Shown piece after piece: positions 52,959 through 62,651 of a stretch of 64,000 bases of DNA. The stretch is from Duganella sp. BJB476 (lineage in GTDB: Bacteria > Pseudomonadota > Gammaproteobacteria > Burkholderiales > Burkholderiaceae_D), in NCBI RefSeq assembly GCF_003416895.1, contig NZ_QVIO01000003.1, positions 124,001 to 188,000 of the forward strand, read 5' to 3'. How positions within the stretch are numbered: position 1 is the stretch's first letter; each line of letters starts with the position of its first letter. The notes below the pieces were generated by a model, which saw nothing but the letters and a program-made list of their open reading frames with translations, searched no databases and was not told the DNA's origin. A program made the position numbers and the translations under genes.

Positions 52959-53744
52959 ATGAAAAGACTCCAAATTACTTTACCGTTGGCGCTGGTCGCG
53001 CTGGCGGTGTGGCTGGGCCTGACCTTGGGCGTCGGCAGGCTGTTCAGCGGCGGCCGGCAGCAATCGTTGTTTGATTCGGTGGCCGCTGGCATCGGTCCGG
53101 CTTGGGTGCTGGCGGTCTTGTTTTCAGTGGTGGTGGCGCTGGCTTCGACCGAACGCCGCGCCGCCGGCCTGCGTGCGCCGGAATCGTGGAAATCGCTATG
53201 GCTGGTCTGGCCGCCGCTGCTCTATTCGCTGCTGATGCTGCTGGTGGCGTGGGCGGGCGGCTGGCCGCCGTCGCATGTGCTGCTGATCGTCGGCTGCAAC
53301 ACGGCACTGGTGGCGGTGTCGGAAGAGCTGATGTTCCGTTCGGTACTGCTGCAAGGCTTGCTGAGCCGGCATGCGATCTGGCCGGCCGTGCTGATCTCGT
53401 CGTTGCTGTTCGGTGTGGTGCACACACTCAATGGCTTGGCTACCGGCGACTTCAGCAGCGCGCTCTGGCAAGCGGTGGCGGCCTTCCTGCAGGGCGTGGG
53501 CTATGCCGCCATCCGCCTGCGCACGCGTTCGGTGTGGCCCATGGTGGTGGTGCACGGCCTGTGGGACTTTGCGTTGGTGACCTCGGCGCTGACGGCGGCG
53601 AACACCGGCGAGGGTTCGGTGCTGCCGCTTGCCGCCGTGCTGGCGGTGCTGCCGCTTTGCCTGTACGGCGTGTACCTGCTGCGCGGCAGCCAACGGGCGC
53701 TGCTGCGCCCGATGTCGACTGAAGAAAACTCGGTCGCAAGCTGA
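52959..53744 (+). CDS. CPBP-family intramembrane metalloprotease
   Basis: A 261-residue polytopic membrane protein with the CPBP (Rce1-like) motifs: SEELMFRSVLLQGL (Glu122-Glu123), FGVVHTLNGLATGD (His) and VVHGLWDFALV (His and Asp). Hydrophobic helices include ITLPLALVALAVWLGLTLGV and SVLPLAAVLAVLPLCLYGVY. Such enzymes can cleave within the membrane, but bacterial substrates are mostly unknown. The start MKRLQIT at 52959 is preferred; MYYCHMKR five codons earlier is possible. It precedes mutS by 118 bp. Confidence 0.9.
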   Translation: MKRLQITLPLALVALAVWLGLTLGVGRLFSGGRQQSLFDSVAAGIGPAWVLAVLFSVVVALASTERRAAGLRAPESWKSLWLVWPPLLYSLLMLLVAWAGGWPPSHVLLIVGCNTALVAVSEELMFRSVLLQGLLSRHAIWPAVLISSLLFGVVHTLNGLATGDFSSALWQAVAAFLQGVGYAAIRLRTRSVWPMVVVHGLWDFALVTSALTAANTGEGSVLPLAAVLAVLPLCLYGVYLLRGSQRALLRPMSTEENSVAS

Positions 53745-53862
53745 AGAGCTCTCATCGATCTTTCACCAGTAGCACAGCCGAAAGCGGTAAAATGACAGGT
53801 TACGCGCGGGGGCTGTTTTAACCCCTGCAAAACCAGACTCACGCACCGCCGAAAAAGAACCA

Positions 53863-56553
53863 ATGACCACCGTCCCGAACGAAATCAACGCCGCCGCCGT
53901 CAAGAACAGCCCCACCGAAAAAGTCACTCCCATGATGCAGCAGTACCTGAGCATCAAGGCCGAATACCCGGACATGCTGGTGTTCTACCGCATGGGCGAC
54001 TTCTATGAGCTGTTCCACTCGGATGCGGAAAAGGCGGCGCGCGTTCTGGGCATCACGCTGACCGCGCGCGGCAGCTCGGGCGGCCAGCCGATCAAGATGT
54101 GCGGCGTGCCTTTCCATTCGCTCGAAGGCTACCTGGCCAAGCTGGTCAAGATCGGCGAATCCTGCGCGATCTGCGAACAGATCGGCGACCCGGCCACTAG
54201 CAAGGGCCCGGTCGAACGCAAGGTGCTGCGCGTGGTCACGCCAGGCACGCTGACCGATGCCGACCTGCTGCCGGAAAAGGCCGAACGTCCGCTGCTGGCG
54301 ATGTGCATCATCAGCCAGCGCAAGGTGGCCACGGCCGGCCTGGCGTGGCTGTCGCTGGCCAGCGGCGCATTGAAACTGATGGAGTTCTCCGGCGACACCC
54401 GCACCGTCACCGCCCGCATGCAGCAGGAACTGGAGCGCATCGCGCCGGCCGAGGTGCTGCGCGGCGATAACGCCGACCTGTTCGAAGAAACCCTGAGCTG
54501 CCACGTCAACCGCGTGCCGGACTGGCACTTCGACGTCGTCGGCGGCCACAAGGCGCTGCTCGATCAACTGAGCGTGGCCACGCTGACCGGCTTCGGCGCC
54601 GACGGCCTGGGCGCGGCGTTCGGCGCGGCCGGCGCGCTGCTGCGCTATGCCCAGTCGACGCAGGGACGCGGCCTGCAGCACGTACGCACGCTGACCATCG
54701 AAACCGAAAACGAATTCATCGGCCTCGATGCCGCCACCCGCCGCAACCTGGAACTGACCGAGACCATACGCGGCCAGGAATCGCCTACCCTGTTCTCATT
54801 GCTGGACCACTGCCGCACCGCGATGGGTTCGCGCCTGCTACGCCACTGGCTGCACCACGCGCGCCGCGACCAGGCCATCGCCCGCTCGCGCCATGAAGCC
54901 ATCGCCGCGCTGGGCCACGCCGACGCCACCGGCACGCTGTCGCACACGCTGGCGCAGGTGCCGGACATCGAACGCATCACCACCCGCATCGCGCTGCTGT
55001 CGGCGCGTCCGCGCGACCTGGCCAGCCTGCGCGACGGCGTGCAGCAACTGCCTGCCCTGCGCCACGCGATGCAGCGCGCGCTGGGCGACACCGACGGCCT
55101 GCTGTCCGCGATCCACGCCGACATGGCCACGCCCGACGCCTGCCTCGATCTGCTACAACGCGCGGTGGCGTTGGAACCGGCGGCGATGGTGCGCGACGGC
55201 GGCGTGTTCGCACGCGGCTTCGACGCCGAACTCGATGAACTGCGCGCGCTGTCCGAAAACGCCGGCCAGTTCCTGGTCGACCTGGAGACGCGCGAACGGG
55301 CCCGCACCGGCATCGCCAACCTGCGCGTGGAGTACAACAAGGTGCACGGCTTCTACATCGAAGTCACGCACGGCCAGACCACCAAGGTGCCGGACGACTA
55401 CCGCCGCCGCCAGACCTTGAAAAACGCCGAGCGTTACATCACGCCGGAACTGAAAGCCTTCGAAGACAAGGCCTTGTCGGCGCAGGATAAAGCGCTGGCG
55501 CGCGAGAAGATGCTGTACGACCAGCTGCTGGGCGACCTGGCGCCGTTCATCGGCTGCCTGCAGACCATCTCGAAGGCGCTGGCGCAGCTCGACGCCCTGA
55601 CCTCGCTGACCGACCACGCGCTGCGCCACAACTGGTGCGCGCCGCAGCTGGTGGACACGCCGTGCATCAACATCGCCGAAGGCCGCCATCCGGTGGTGGA
55701 GAACCAGATCGAACGCTTCATCGCCAACGATTGCCGCTTCGTCGAAGACCGCCGCCTGCTGCTGATCACCGGCCCTAACATGGGCGGTAAATCGACCTTC
55801 ATGCGCCAGGTGGCGCTGATCACGCTGCTGGCCTACGTGGGCAGCTACGTGCCGGCCACCAGCGCGACCATCGGCCCGATCGACCGCATCTTCACCCGCA
55901 TCGGCGCCACCGACGACCTGGCCGGCGGCCGCTCGACCTTCATGGTGGAGATGACCGAATCGGCGGCGATCCTGAACGGCGCCACCGAGCACTCGCTGGT
56001 GCTGATGGATGAAGTGGGCCGCGGCACCTCGACCTTCGACGGCCTGGCGCTGGCGTGGGCGATCGCGCGCCACCTGATCGACACCAGCCGCAGCTTCTCG
56101 CTGTTCGCCACCCACTACTTCGAACTGACGCAGCTGCCGGAGAGCCATCCGACGGCGGCCAACGTCCACCTATCGGCGGTCGAGCACAAGGACAGCATCG
56201 TGTTCCTGCACGCGGTGCAGGACGGCCCGGCGTCGCAGAGCTACGGCTTGCAGGTGGCGCAGCTGGCCGGCGTGCCGCAGCCGGTGATCAAGGCCGCGCG
56301 CAAGCACCTGGCGCGCCTGGAAGCACAGGCGTTGGACGCCACGCCGCAGCTGGACCTGTTCGCCGCGCCGACCACCGATGCCGACGACGAGGAACTCGAT
56401 GCGCCGGCGCACGGCGCGCCCGCAGCCGCCAGCCCGGCGATGCGCGAGCTGCTGGAAGCGCTCGACGATCTCGATCCCGATGCGCTGACCCCGCGCGAAG
56501 CGCTGGAACGCCTGTACCAGATCAAGCGCCTGACGGAGACGGCACAGGCATGA
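53863..56553 (+). CDS. mutS: DNA mismatch repair protein MutS
   Basis: An 896-residue protein in full. The mismatch-binding F-x-E is in [19 protein letters not shown], the connector and core domains follow, and the ATPase has Walker [14 protein letters not shown] (from residue 637), Walker [21 protein letters not shown] and the switch [12 protein letters not shown]-terminal helix-turn-helix/tetramer region ([20 protein letters not shown]) closes the chain. MutS recognises mismatches and recruits MutL. Its stop overlaps the next gene (ATGA). Confidence 0.99.
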   Translation: MTTVPNEINAAAVKNSPTEKVTPMMQQYLSIKAEYPDMLVFYRMGDFYELFHSDAEKAARVLGITLTARGSSGGQPIKMCGVPFHSLEGYLAKLVKIGESCAICEQIGDPATSKGPVERKVLRVVTPGTLTDADLLPEKAERPLLAMCIISQRKVATAGLAWLSLASGALKLMEFSGDTRTVTARMQQELERIAPAEVLRGDNADLFEETLSCHVNRVPDWHFDVVGGHKALLDQLSVATLTGFGADGLGAAFGAAGALLRYAQSTQGRGLQHVRTLTIETENEFIGLDAATRRNLELTETIRGQESPTLFSLLDHCRTAMGSRLLRHWLHHARRDQAIARSRHEAIAALGHADATGTLSHTLAQVPDIERITTRIALLSARPRDLASLRDGVQQLPALRHAMQRALGDTDGLLSAIHADMATPDACLDLLQRAVALEPAAMVRDGGVFARGFDAELDELRALSENAGQFLVDLETRERARTGIANLRVEYNKVHGFYIEVTHGQTTKVPDDYRRRQTLKNAERYITPELKAFEDKALSAQDKALAREKMLYDQLLGDLAPFIGCLQTISKALAQLDALTSLTDHALRHNWCAPQLVDTPCINIAEGRHPVVENQIERFIANDCRFVEDRRLLLITGPNMGGKSTFMRQVALITLLAYVGSYVPATSATIGPIDRIFTRIGATDDLAGGRSTFMVEMTESAAILNGATEHSLVLMDEVGRGTSTFDGLALAWAIARHLIDTSRSFSLFATHYFELTQLPESHPTAANVHLSAVEHKDSIVFLHAVQDGPASQSYGLQVAQLAGVPQPVIKAARKHLARLEAQALDATPQLDLFAAPTTDADDEELDAPAHGAPAAASPAMRELLEALDDLDPDALTPREALERLYQIKRLTETAQA

Positions 56554-57503
56554 TGCCGCTGCGCGTCCTGCTGACAGCGGCGCTGGCCGGCCTGGCCGCG
56601 CTGGCCGCCGGCCACGCGCAAGCCGTGCAGCCGGCCGTGCGCGGCTTCCAGTTCGGCGTGATCGGCCACTCGTTCAAGAGCGGGCCGGATGAATCGGTGC
56701 TCAGGCGCGCCATCGCCGACGCCACGCAGATCGCGCCCGCCTTCATCGTCGCCACCGGCATCAAGTCCAGCACCGAGCCTTGCAGCGACAAGCTGTATGC
56801 CCAACGCCGCGCGCTGCTGAGCGAGGCGGCGCCACCGATGATCGTCTCGCTGGCCGGCAGCGACTGGAGCGGCTGCGTCAATTCCATCGGCCGCTCAAGC
56901 GCCATCGAGCGCCTGAACCGCCTGCGCGAATTGTTCTACGCCGACGGCGAATCGCTGGGCGAGCGGCGCCTGCCGCTGACACGTTTATCGTCCAGCGCCA
57001 AGTTCCGCAGCTACGCCGAGAACGCGCACTGGGAATACGGCAAGGTGCTGTTCGCCACCATCAATTTGCCGGCCAACAACAACCACTTCCGCGCCGAGGC
57101 CGGCCGCAACAGCGAGTACGAAGACCGGCTGGTGGCCAACCGCGCGTGGCTGCACCGGCTGTTCACGCTGGCGGAGCGGCAGAAGATGCAGGGACTGGTG
57201 CTGTTTTCGGACGGCGACGTCGGCGTGCAGGCGGAGCAAGGCTTCTCGCTGCTGCCGAGTTTTCAGTCGAAACAGGATGGCTTCGCCGAACCGCGCCGGC
57301 AGATACGGGCGATGGCGGAAAAATTCAAAGGGAAGGTGCTGCTGGTCGATACCCAGGGCGGCGCCGGGACCGAGCCGTCCATCGTCTGGCGCGGCAATGT
57401 GGGGCATATGAGCCTGGCCGCGGAATGGGCCGAGGTGCGCGTCGCACCCGGCACCGCCGCCCTGTTCACGCTCAAGGGCGGCAGCGCCGAGACGACGCCG
57501 TAA
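56550..57503 (+). CDS. Exported protein of unknown function coupled to mutS
   Basis: A 317-residue protein with a signal peptide ([20 protein letters not shown]). The mature part starts [20 protein letters not shown], has Cys pairs in [10 protein letters not shown] and [10 protein letters not shown], and contains [20 protein letters not shown] and [17 protein letters not shown]. The layout (FGVIGH near the start, N-N-N-H, FSDGD) loosely recalls calcineurin-like phosphoesterases, but the metal-ligand set is not convincing. Its ATG overlaps the mutS stop by 4 bp; a second ATG follows at once. Confidence 0.85.
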   Translation: MMPLRVLLTAALAGLAALAAGHAQAVQPAVRGFQFGVIGHSFKSGPDESVLRRAIADATQIAPAFIVATGIKSSTEPCSDKLYAQRRALLSEAAPPMIVSLAGSDWSGCVNSIGRSSAIERLNRLRELFYADGESLGERRLPLTRLSSSAKFRSYAENAHWEYGKVLFATINLPANNNHFRAEAGRNSEYEDRLVANRAWLHRLFTLAERQKMQGLVLFSDGDVGVQAEQGFSLLPSFQSKQDGFAEPRRQIRAMAEKFKGKVLLVDTQGGAGTEPSIVWRGNVGHMSLAAEWAEVRVAPGTAALFTLKGGSAETTP

Positions 57504-57513
57504 CTGCAGCTGC

Positions 57514-58056
57514 TTAGTGGATCGGGTGGATGGCGACGTGATCGCCCTCTTCGCCTTCGTCGTCCTCGTCACCGTGGTGGTGGCCGTGGGCGCCGTGCAC
57601 GTGGCCGTGGGCGATTTCTTCTTCCGATGCTTCACGCACGTCGGCTACGTTCAGCGCGAAGCGCAGCGCCATGCCGGCCAGCGGGTGATTGCCGTCCAGG
57701 ACTACTTTGTCGTCAGCGATTTCGGTGACGGTGAAGATCATCGCTTCTTCGCCATCGTCGCCATCCGGCATGCCTTCGAACTGCATGCCCACTTCCAGCG
57801 GCTCCGGCAGGCGGTTGCGCGGCTCGACCTTGACCAGCGCGGCGTCGTAGTCGCCGAACGCATCTTCCGGCTCGATCTGGATGATGGAGGAATAACCGAC
57901 TTCCTTGCCGTCCAGTTCTTCTTCAATTTTTGGCAAGGTGTTCTCGTAGCCACCATGCAGGTAGACCATAGGCTGACGGCCGTCTTCGATCAGATTGTCC
58001 TGGGCATCGGACAGCTTGTAATTCACAGTCACGACCGTGTTCTTGGCAATCTTCAT
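57514..58056 (-). CDS. slyD: FKBP-type peptidyl-prolyl isomerase SlyD
   Basis: A 180-residue SlyD: FKBP part (MKIAKNTVVTVNYKLSDAQD, PMVYLHGGYENTLPKIEEEL), the inserted IF chaperone flap (QIEPEDAFGDYDAALVKVEP), and NHPLAGMALRFALNVADVRE. The C-terminus is His-rich (HGHVHGAHGHHHGDEDDEGE), the metal-binding tail used in nickel handling and chaperoning. AAAGGAA precedes the ATG. It is convergent with the mutS-linked gene and divergent from roxA. Confidence 0.97.
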   Translation of the reverse strand: MKIAKNTVVTVNYKLSDAQDNLIEDGRQPMVYLHGGYENTLPKIEEELDGKEVGYSSIIQIEPEDAFGDYDAALVKVEPRNRLPEPLEVGMQFEGMPDGDDGEEAMIFTVTEIADDKVVLDGNHPLAGMALRFALNVADVREASEEEIAHGHVHGAHGHHHGDEDDEGEEGDHVAIHPIH

Positions 58057-58088
58057 TTTGTAATTCCTTTCTGTATATAAGCCCCGGA

Positions 58089-58094
58089 ATTATA
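58089..58094 (-). promoter_or_regulatory. -10 element of slyD
   Basis: A perfect TATAAT on the minus strand, 33 bp before the slyD ATG. The -35 is poorly defined. It fits a short normal leader that contains the AAAGGAA ribosome site. Confidence 0.5.
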
Positions 58095-58124
58095 CCTTGG
58101 ATCGCCGGGCGAACCGCCGCCAGC

Positions 58125-58153
58125 CCGACAATCGACGCGGCGATGGTTATAAT
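58125..58153 (+). promoter_or_regulatory. roxA promoter giving a probably leaderless mRNA
   Basis: CCGACA (58125-58130) and a perfect TATAAT (58148-58153) are separated by 17 bp. The expected transcription start, 7 nt after the -10, coincides with the A of the roxA ATG at 58160. No Shine-Dalgarno would be present on the transcript. Confidence 0.55.
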
Positions 58154-58159
58154 GAGCGC

Positions 58160-59281
58160 ATGAAAAAATTACCTCTCCTCGGCGACATCACGCCGGCGCA
58201 GTTCCTGCGCGACTACTGGCACAAGAAGCCCCTGCTGATCCGTAACGCCATCCCCGGCTTCAAGCCTTTGCTGAACATGGAGGCGCTGACCAAGCTGGCC
58301 TCGACCAACCACGCGGAATCGCGCCTGGTGACCAATGTCGACGGCCAATGGAATATGCAGCACGGCCCGCTGGAAAGCCTGCCTCCGATGGACCAGAAGG
58401 AATGGACCATGCTGGTCCAGGGCGTCAATCTGTTCGACGCCAAGGCCGACGCGCTGCTGCGCCAGTTCCGCTTCATTCCCGACGCCCGCCTGGACGACCT
58501 GATGGTCAGCTTCGCCACCGATGGCGGCGGCGTCGGCCCGCACTTCGATTCCTACGACGTGTTCCTGCTGCAAGCGCAGGGCCAGCGCCGCTGGAGCATC
58601 GGCCCGCAGAAGGACCTGACCCTGGTCGAAGGCCTGCCGCTGAAGATCCTGGCCAATTTCAAGCCGAACGAGGAGTTCGTGCTCAATCCGGGCGACATGC
58701 TGTACCTGCCGCCGCACTACGCGCACGACGGCATCGCCATCGGCGATTGCCAGACCTATTCGATCGGCTTCCGTTCGCCGTCCTATCAGGAGCTGGGTGA
58801 AGCCTTCCTGCAATTCATGGCCGATTCGATCGACCTGCCGGGCCGTTACGCCGATCCGGAGCTGGAAGCGACCGCCAAGCCGGCGGAAATCCCGCGCCAC
58901 ATGCTGAGCGCGATCGCCGAGGAAATGAACAAGGTCCGCTTCACCGAGGAAGACATCACCATCTTCCTGGGCGAATACATGTCCGAGCCTAAGCACAATG
59001 TGTTCTTCACCGGCCCGGCCAAGCCGCTAACGGTCGGCAAATTCGCCGAAAGCGCGGCGAAAAAAGGCCTGGTGCTGTCGCGTAAGACGCAAATGCTGTA
59101 CCGCGGCAAAAACGTGTTCATCAACGGCGAATCGTTCGGCGTCGGCCGGGCCGACAAGGTCACGCTGGAGCTGCTGGCCAACACCCGCGCGCTGGACGGC
59201 GCGGCGCTGGCCGAGGCGTCGGACGACGTCATGGACGCCCTTTACACCTGGTACACGGACGGCTGGATCGAGTTGGGCTAA
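58160..59281 (+). CDS. roxA: Ribosomal-protein arginine hydroxylase, cupin type (RoxA/YcfD-like)
   Basis: A 373-residue JmjC/cupin 2-oxoglutarate- and iron-dependent oxygenase. The family hydroxylates an arginine of ribosomal protein L16. The iron triad is His128-x-Asp130 (VGPHFDSYDVFLLQ) and His189 (YLPPHYAHDGIA), the order seen in YcfD. The C-terminal winged-helix-like part follows (YRGKNVFINGESF). The ATG at 58160 fits the family start (MKKLPLLGDITPAQFLRDYW); a TTG 21 codons upstream is unlikely. Confidence 0.93.
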   Translation: MKKLPLLGDITPAQFLRDYWHKKPLLIRNAIPGFKPLLNMEALTKLASTNHAESRLVTNVDGQWNMQHGPLESLPPMDQKEWTMLVQGVNLFDAKADALLRQFRFIPDARLDDLMVSFATDGGGVGPHFDSYDVFLLQAQGQRRWSIGPQKDLTLVEGLPLKILANFKPNEEFVLNPGDMLYLPPHYAHDGIAIGDCQTYSIGFRSPSYQELGEAFLQFMADSIDLPGRYADPELEATAKPAEIPRHMLSAIAEEMNKVRFTEEDITIFLGEYMSEPKHNVFFTGPAKPLTVGKFAESAAKKGLVLSRKTQMLYRGKNVFINGESFGVGRADKVTLELLANTRALDGAALAEASDDVMDALYTWYTDGWIELG

Positions 59282-59298
59282 TCACACGGGGAGGCAGC

Positions 59299-59775
59299 AT
59301 GGAACGGCAGAGTTTTCCATTCACCACGAAGGCGGAGTTTCTCCAGCACCTGTCCAGCTGTATCACCCGCGCCGAGCACAAGCTGACCATGTTCGACCCG
59401 GATTTCGCCATCTGGGAGCTGGGCAGCAGCGCCACCGACGCCCTGCTGCGCCACTTCCTGCGGGCCGGCGGGCATTTGCAGCTGGTGGCGCACGATGGCC
59501 ATGCCGTCGAGCGCGACGCGCCCCGTTTCCTGCGCCTGATCAAGGACTATGGCCACCTGGTTGAGGTGCGCCGCAGCAGCCAGCAATTACGCCAGCTGAC
59601 GGACTCGTTCTGCATCGCCGACGATCGCGATATTGTGCGCCGTTTTCATGCAGATCATTTCCGTGGCGAAGCAGTTTTTGACGGGCCGGAAGATACCCAA
59701 ACCAGCACCGACCGTTTTATTACGATTTGGTTAGAATCTACGCCCGGTTTGTTCGCAAACTCAACTGGATTATGA
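59299..59775 (+). CDS. Conserved hypothetical protein
   Basis: A 158-residue cytoplasmic protein: MERQSFPFTTKAEFLQHLSS, then LTMFDPDFAIWELGSSATDA, LQLVAHDGHAVERDAPRFLR and FHADHFRGEAVFDGPEDTQT. The pairing of a strand-loop (MFDPDFAIW) with H-A-D-H-F-R-G-E recalls one half of a phospholipase-D-like fold, but no full HKD motif is present. GGAGG lies 10 nt before the ATG, 17 bp after roxA, so the two are probably co-transcribed. Function unknown. Confidence 0.8.
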   Translation: MERQSFPFTTKAEFLQHLSSCITRAEHKLTMFDPDFAIWELGSSATDALLRHFLRAGGHLQLVAHDGHAVERDAPRFLRLIKDYGHLVEVRRSSQQLRQLTDSFCIADDRDIVRRFHADHFRGEAVFDGPEDTQTSTDRFITIWLESTPGLFANSTGL

Positions 59776-59903
59776 GTCAGTTCAAGGTAAAATGCCGGTG
59801 TTCGATGCGAACGCTGGTATTCTGTGCGGATTCTGCTAGAGTAGAGTCGAAACCGAAATGTTGCGATATCGCAAAATAGTTGTGCTTACAGCTGTTTGTC
59901 CTA

Positions 59904-59930
59904 TTGCGACGCACTAAAAATCGCTATAAT
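59904..59930 (+). promoter_or_regulatory. Promoter of the Ala/Pro lipoprotein gene
   Basis: TTGCGA (59904-59909) and a perfect TATAAT (59925-59930) with a 15-bp spacer. It predicts a transcript with an untranslated leader of about 135 nt before the ATG at 60072. Confidence 0.6.
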
Positions 59931-60006
59931 ATTCGGTTAGGAAGTTTCCGTTGTCTGGCAGGCACCATTCTAGGTACGAAAGCCTTCGAAGACGACCTAA
60001 TGAGCG

Positions 60007-60024
60007 ATAATTACCGGTAATTAT
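60007..60024 (+). promoter_or_regulatory. 18-bp perfect palindrome in the lipoprotein leader
   Basis: ATAATTACCGGTAATTAT is a perfect inverted repeat 47 bp before the ATG, inside the predicted leader. A looser stem (TAGGT at 59971-59975 with ACCTA at 59995-59999) lies just upstream. It could be a repressor site or an RNA hairpin affecting stability or translation. Confidence 0.5.
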
Positions 60025-60071
60025 TAATCGCAACAATTGTGTTTAATTTTGAATTAATTAAGGAAAACCCC

Positions 60072-60314
60072 ATGAAAAAATCCCTGCTGATCGTTTCCCT
60101 GCTGGCTGTTGCTCTGGCTGCTTGCTCGAAAAAAGAAGAAGCTCCTGCTGCTCCAGCTCCAGTAGCTGCTCCAGAAGCCGCTGCTCCAGCTGCTGCTCCA
60201 GCTCCAGCACCAGCTGCTGACGCTGCTGCTCCTGCTGCTGCTGCTCCTGCTGCTTCGGACGCTGCTGCTGCTCCAGCCGCTTCGGCTGCTGCTGCTCCTG
60301 CTGCTTCGAAGTAA
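60072..60314 (+). CDS. Ala/Pro-rich lipoprotein
   Basis: An 80-residue lipoprotein: MKKSLLIVSLLAVALAAC with lipobox LAAC (Cys18), then SKKEEAP and a low-complexity tail made almost only of Ala, Pro and a few Asp/Glu/Ser, ending AASK. The tail is encoded mainly by GCT and CCA/CCT codons, unlike the GCC/CCG preference of neighbouring genes. This is the bias of a very highly expressed gene or an expanded repeat. AAGGAAAA precedes the ATG. A strong terminator follows 18 bp after the stop. Probably an abundant envelope lipoprotein. Confidence 0.85.
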   Translation: MKKSLLIVSLLAVALAACSKKEEAPAAPAPVAAPEAAAPAAAPAPAPAADAAAPAAAAPAASDAAAAPAASAAAAPAASK

Positions 60315-60324
60315 TCAGCTTGCG

Positions 60325-60358
60325 AAAAAAAGCCGACCTTCGGGTCGGTTTTTTTTCG
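60325..60358 (+). terminator. Intrinsic terminator after the lipoprotein gene
   Basis: CCGACC-ttcg-GGTCGG (60333-60348), extended by A-T pairs on both sides and followed by eight T. The UUCG tetraloop is very stable. The A-run on the left also makes it work on the other strand. Confidence 0.92.
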
Positions 60359-60392
60359 TCTAAAGCTTTTGTATCGGCATTTAACTGCAGAT

Positions 60393-60427
60393 ATAAAAAA
60401 ACCGGCTAGTAGCCGGTTTTCTTTTTT
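60393..60427 (-). terminator. Intrinsic terminator after bamC
   Basis: ACCGGCT-agt-AGCCGGT (60401-60417) with six A on the left (T-run on the minus strand) and T-rich sequence on the right. It lies 20 bp after the bamC stop and is effectively bidirectional. Confidence 0.88.
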
Positions 60428-60437
60428 GTGAAACACT

Positions 60438-61613
60438 TTACTTCAATTGCTCGTGCAGCAGCGTCAGGATCTTATCGGCGACTGGCGTGGCTTCCGCTTT
60501 GCCTGCATTGCTCAACACGGTAACGGTGCTGCTGTTACCCGCGCCGGCTTTCACCGAAATGCGATAGCGCTGCGCTTCCTTATCGGCTTCCGACGACGAA
60601 CCCCAGCTGAACAGCTTGCCGAAGAAGCCCTTGGTTTCGGTCGTATCGTCGACGTAACGCACGAAGTAAGTACCCTGGGTGCGATCGCGGTCTTCGACGG
60701 TGAAGCCGGCGCGGTCCAGCGCCAGGCCCACACGGCGCCAGGCGCGGTCGAAGCCCTCGTCCACCTGCACGGCGCGGTCGGCGCCTGCGCCCACCAGCGA
60801 CGCATGCTGCGGCTGCACAATCGCGGTATCGACGGCGGTCTTGGCTTGCGCCACTTCCGAGCCGTTGCCCAGCTTGGTCATCAGGCGCGCCAGGAATTCA
60901 GCTTCCAGGCCCGGATCGTTAGGACGCGGGGTCCAGGTGGTCGATTCCTTCTGGGCGCCGGTCACCACTTCCTGGGCGCCGCGATGGCTGATGTAGATCT
61001 CGCTGGCGCCGTCGGCGCGGCGCTCGATACGGGTGCGGAACTTGTCGCGCTCGCCGCTCGAATACACCGAGTCAAAGACCTTGCCGATGGTGTTGCGGAT
61101 GAAATCTTGCGGGATCTTCGCGCGGTTTTCATTCCATTCGGTTTCCATGGTGCCGGCGGTGGCGTTTTCCTTGCCCAGCACGAAGCCCGAATCTTCCCAG
61201 AACTGCTTCAGCTGTGGCCACAGCTGCTCAGGCGTCTGCTTGATCACCAGCCAACGCTGGTTGCCGTCGCGCTCGACCTTGATATCGTTGATGCTGGTCG
61301 GCACCACGGTACCGGCGGCAGGCGTGCCCGGCATGATGGCGGCAGGACCGGTGGCGATACCCTTGGAGGCGTTGTAGCCGGAAGCGGTGGCGACACCGTT
61401 GTTCGAATCCGGCAGCGAGTAGCGGTTATCTTTCTGCAATTGCGTCAGATCCGGCGGCACGTCCAGCGTGCTGGCCTTCTTGGCGGACTTGTAATCCACC
61501 TTATCATTACCGACAACGGAGCTGATCATGCCGCAACCGGTCAAACTGGCCATCAATGCGCCTACTACGACGGCGCGCTGCGAGGAAATAGAAGCTGTCT
61601 TGCGAATAGTCAT
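60438..61613 (-). CDS. bamC: Outer membrane assembly lipoprotein BamC
   Basis: BamC (NlpB) is a lipoprotein partner of the BAM complex that folds outer-membrane proteins. The 391-residue chain has lipobox LTGC (Cys27), the unstructured BamD-binding N-terminus (DYKSAKKASTLDVPPDLTQL) and two helix-grip domains (VIKQTPEQLWPQLKQFWEDS; DEGFDRAWRRVGLALDRAGF). The ATG at 61611-61613 is chosen over an upstream in-frame start because the signal peptide then begins MTIRKTASIS. It follows dapA, the usual order dapA-bamC. Confidence 0.94.
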   Translation of the reverse strand: MTIRKTASISSQRAVVVGALMASLTGCGMISSVVGNDKVDYKSAKKASTLDVPPDLTQLQKDNRYSLPDSNNGVATASGYNASKGIATGPAAIMPGTPAAGTVVPTSINDIKVERDGNQRWLVIKQTPEQLWPQLKQFWEDSGFVLGKENATAGTMETEWNENRAKIPQDFIRNTIGKVFDSVYSSGERDKFRTRIERRADGASEIYISHRGAQEVVTGAQKESTTWTPRPNDPGLEAEFLARLMTKLGNGSEVAQAKTAVDTAIVQPQHASLVGAGADRAVQVDEGFDRAWRRVGLALDRAGFTVEDRDRTQGTYFVRYVDDTTETKGFFGKLFSWGSSSEADKEAQRYRISVKAGAGNSSTVTVLSNAGKAEATPVADKILTLLHEQLK

Positions 61614-61691
61614 GTCGTTACTGTTTAAGAAGCTGAAAAGCAGCAAATCAGGGATGATCCGAACCGAAGTCGGGGCTTGTTGCTAAGGTTT

Positions 61692-62567
61692 TTACAGTAC
61701 GCCGGCTTCTCGCAGGGCCGCGCGTACCGCTTCGTGGCATTCGGCCGCCAACGGCACCAGCGGCAGACGGATGCCGGCTGGCATTTTGCCCATTTCCGCC
61801 AGCGCCCATTTGACCGGCACCGGATTCGGCTCGATGAACAGTTTCTGGTGCAGCGGGAACATCTTATTGTTCAGTTCCACGGCCTTGGCGATGTTGCCGG
61901 CGATGGCAGCTTCGCACATGTCGGCCATGTCGCGCGGGGCGACGTTGGCGGTGACGGAGATGTTGCCGGCGCCGCCGGCCAGCATCAGGGCCATCGCGGT
62001 CGGATCGTCGCCGGAATACACGGCGAACGATTTCGGCGCCAGGCGCAGCAGGTCGTAGCCGCGGCCGATGTTGCCGGTCGCGTCTTTCACGCCGACGATG
62101 TTCGGGATTTGCGCCAGGCGCAGGATGGTCTCGTTGCTCATGTCGGCAACGGTACGGCCCGGCACGTTGTACAGGATCACTGGCAGGTCCACCGCTTCAG
62201 CGATGGCCTTGAAGTGCTGGTACATGCCTTCCTGGGTAGGACGGTTGTAGTAAGGCACCACTTGCAGCGTGGCGTCCGCACCGGCTTCCTTGGCGAAGCG
62301 GGTCAGCTTGATCGCCTCGGCGGTCGAGTTGGCGCCGGCGCCGGCGATGATCGGGATGCGGCCCTTGGCGTGGGCGACGGTCGCCTTGATCAACGCGCAG
62401 TGCTCATCCACGCTCACCGTGGCCGATTCGCCGGTCGTTCCGGCGATGACGATGCTGTCCGTACCTTCGGCGATGTGCCAGTCGATCAGCTGATTCAGAC
62501 CCTCGAAGTCCAGACTGCCGTCTGCGTTCATCGGGGTGACGATTGCTACTATGCTGCCCTTAATCAT
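61692..62567 (-). CDS. dapA: 4-hydroxy-tetrahydrodipicolinate synthase
   Basis: DapA condenses pyruvate with aspartate semialdehyde, the first step of lysine/DAP synthesis. From [13 protein letters not shown], the Schiff-base lysine is Lys161 ([10 protein letters not shown]) and Tyr133 lies in ILYNVPGRT, both with E. coli numbering. GTTGE holds the Thr of the proton relay. It is 291 residues long from this ATG (62565-62567); an ATG five codons upstream is possible, and neither has a strong ribosome site. It links to asd, whose product it uses. Confidence 0.97.
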   Translation of the reverse strand: MIKGSIVAIVTPMNADGSLDFEGLNQLIDWHIAEGTDSIVIAGTTGESATVSVDEHCALIKATVAHAKGRIPIIAGAGANSTAEAIKLTRFAKEAGADATLQVVPYYNRPTQEGMYQHFKAIAEAVDLPVILYNVPGRTVADMSNETILRLAQIPNIVGVKDATGNIGRGYDLLRLAPKSFAVYSGDDPTAMALMLAGGAGNISVTANVAPRDMADMCEAAIAGNIAKAVELNNKMFPLHQKLFIEPNPVPVKWALAEMGKMPAGIRLPLVPLAAECHEAVRAALREAGVL

Positions 62568-62651
62568 AGGAAACCACTGCATAAAGTATTAAAACAACGA
62601 TTGTAGACGATAGGCCGCTCATATGGTGCATTCAGGGCGACAAATCGGCCG

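Noticed and set aside
52676..53074. Possible small gene in the A+T-rich gap before the CPBP gene
   Set aside because: No ribosome site, runs out of frame into the CPBP gene and becomes Arg/Pro-rich there; no recognisable motif.
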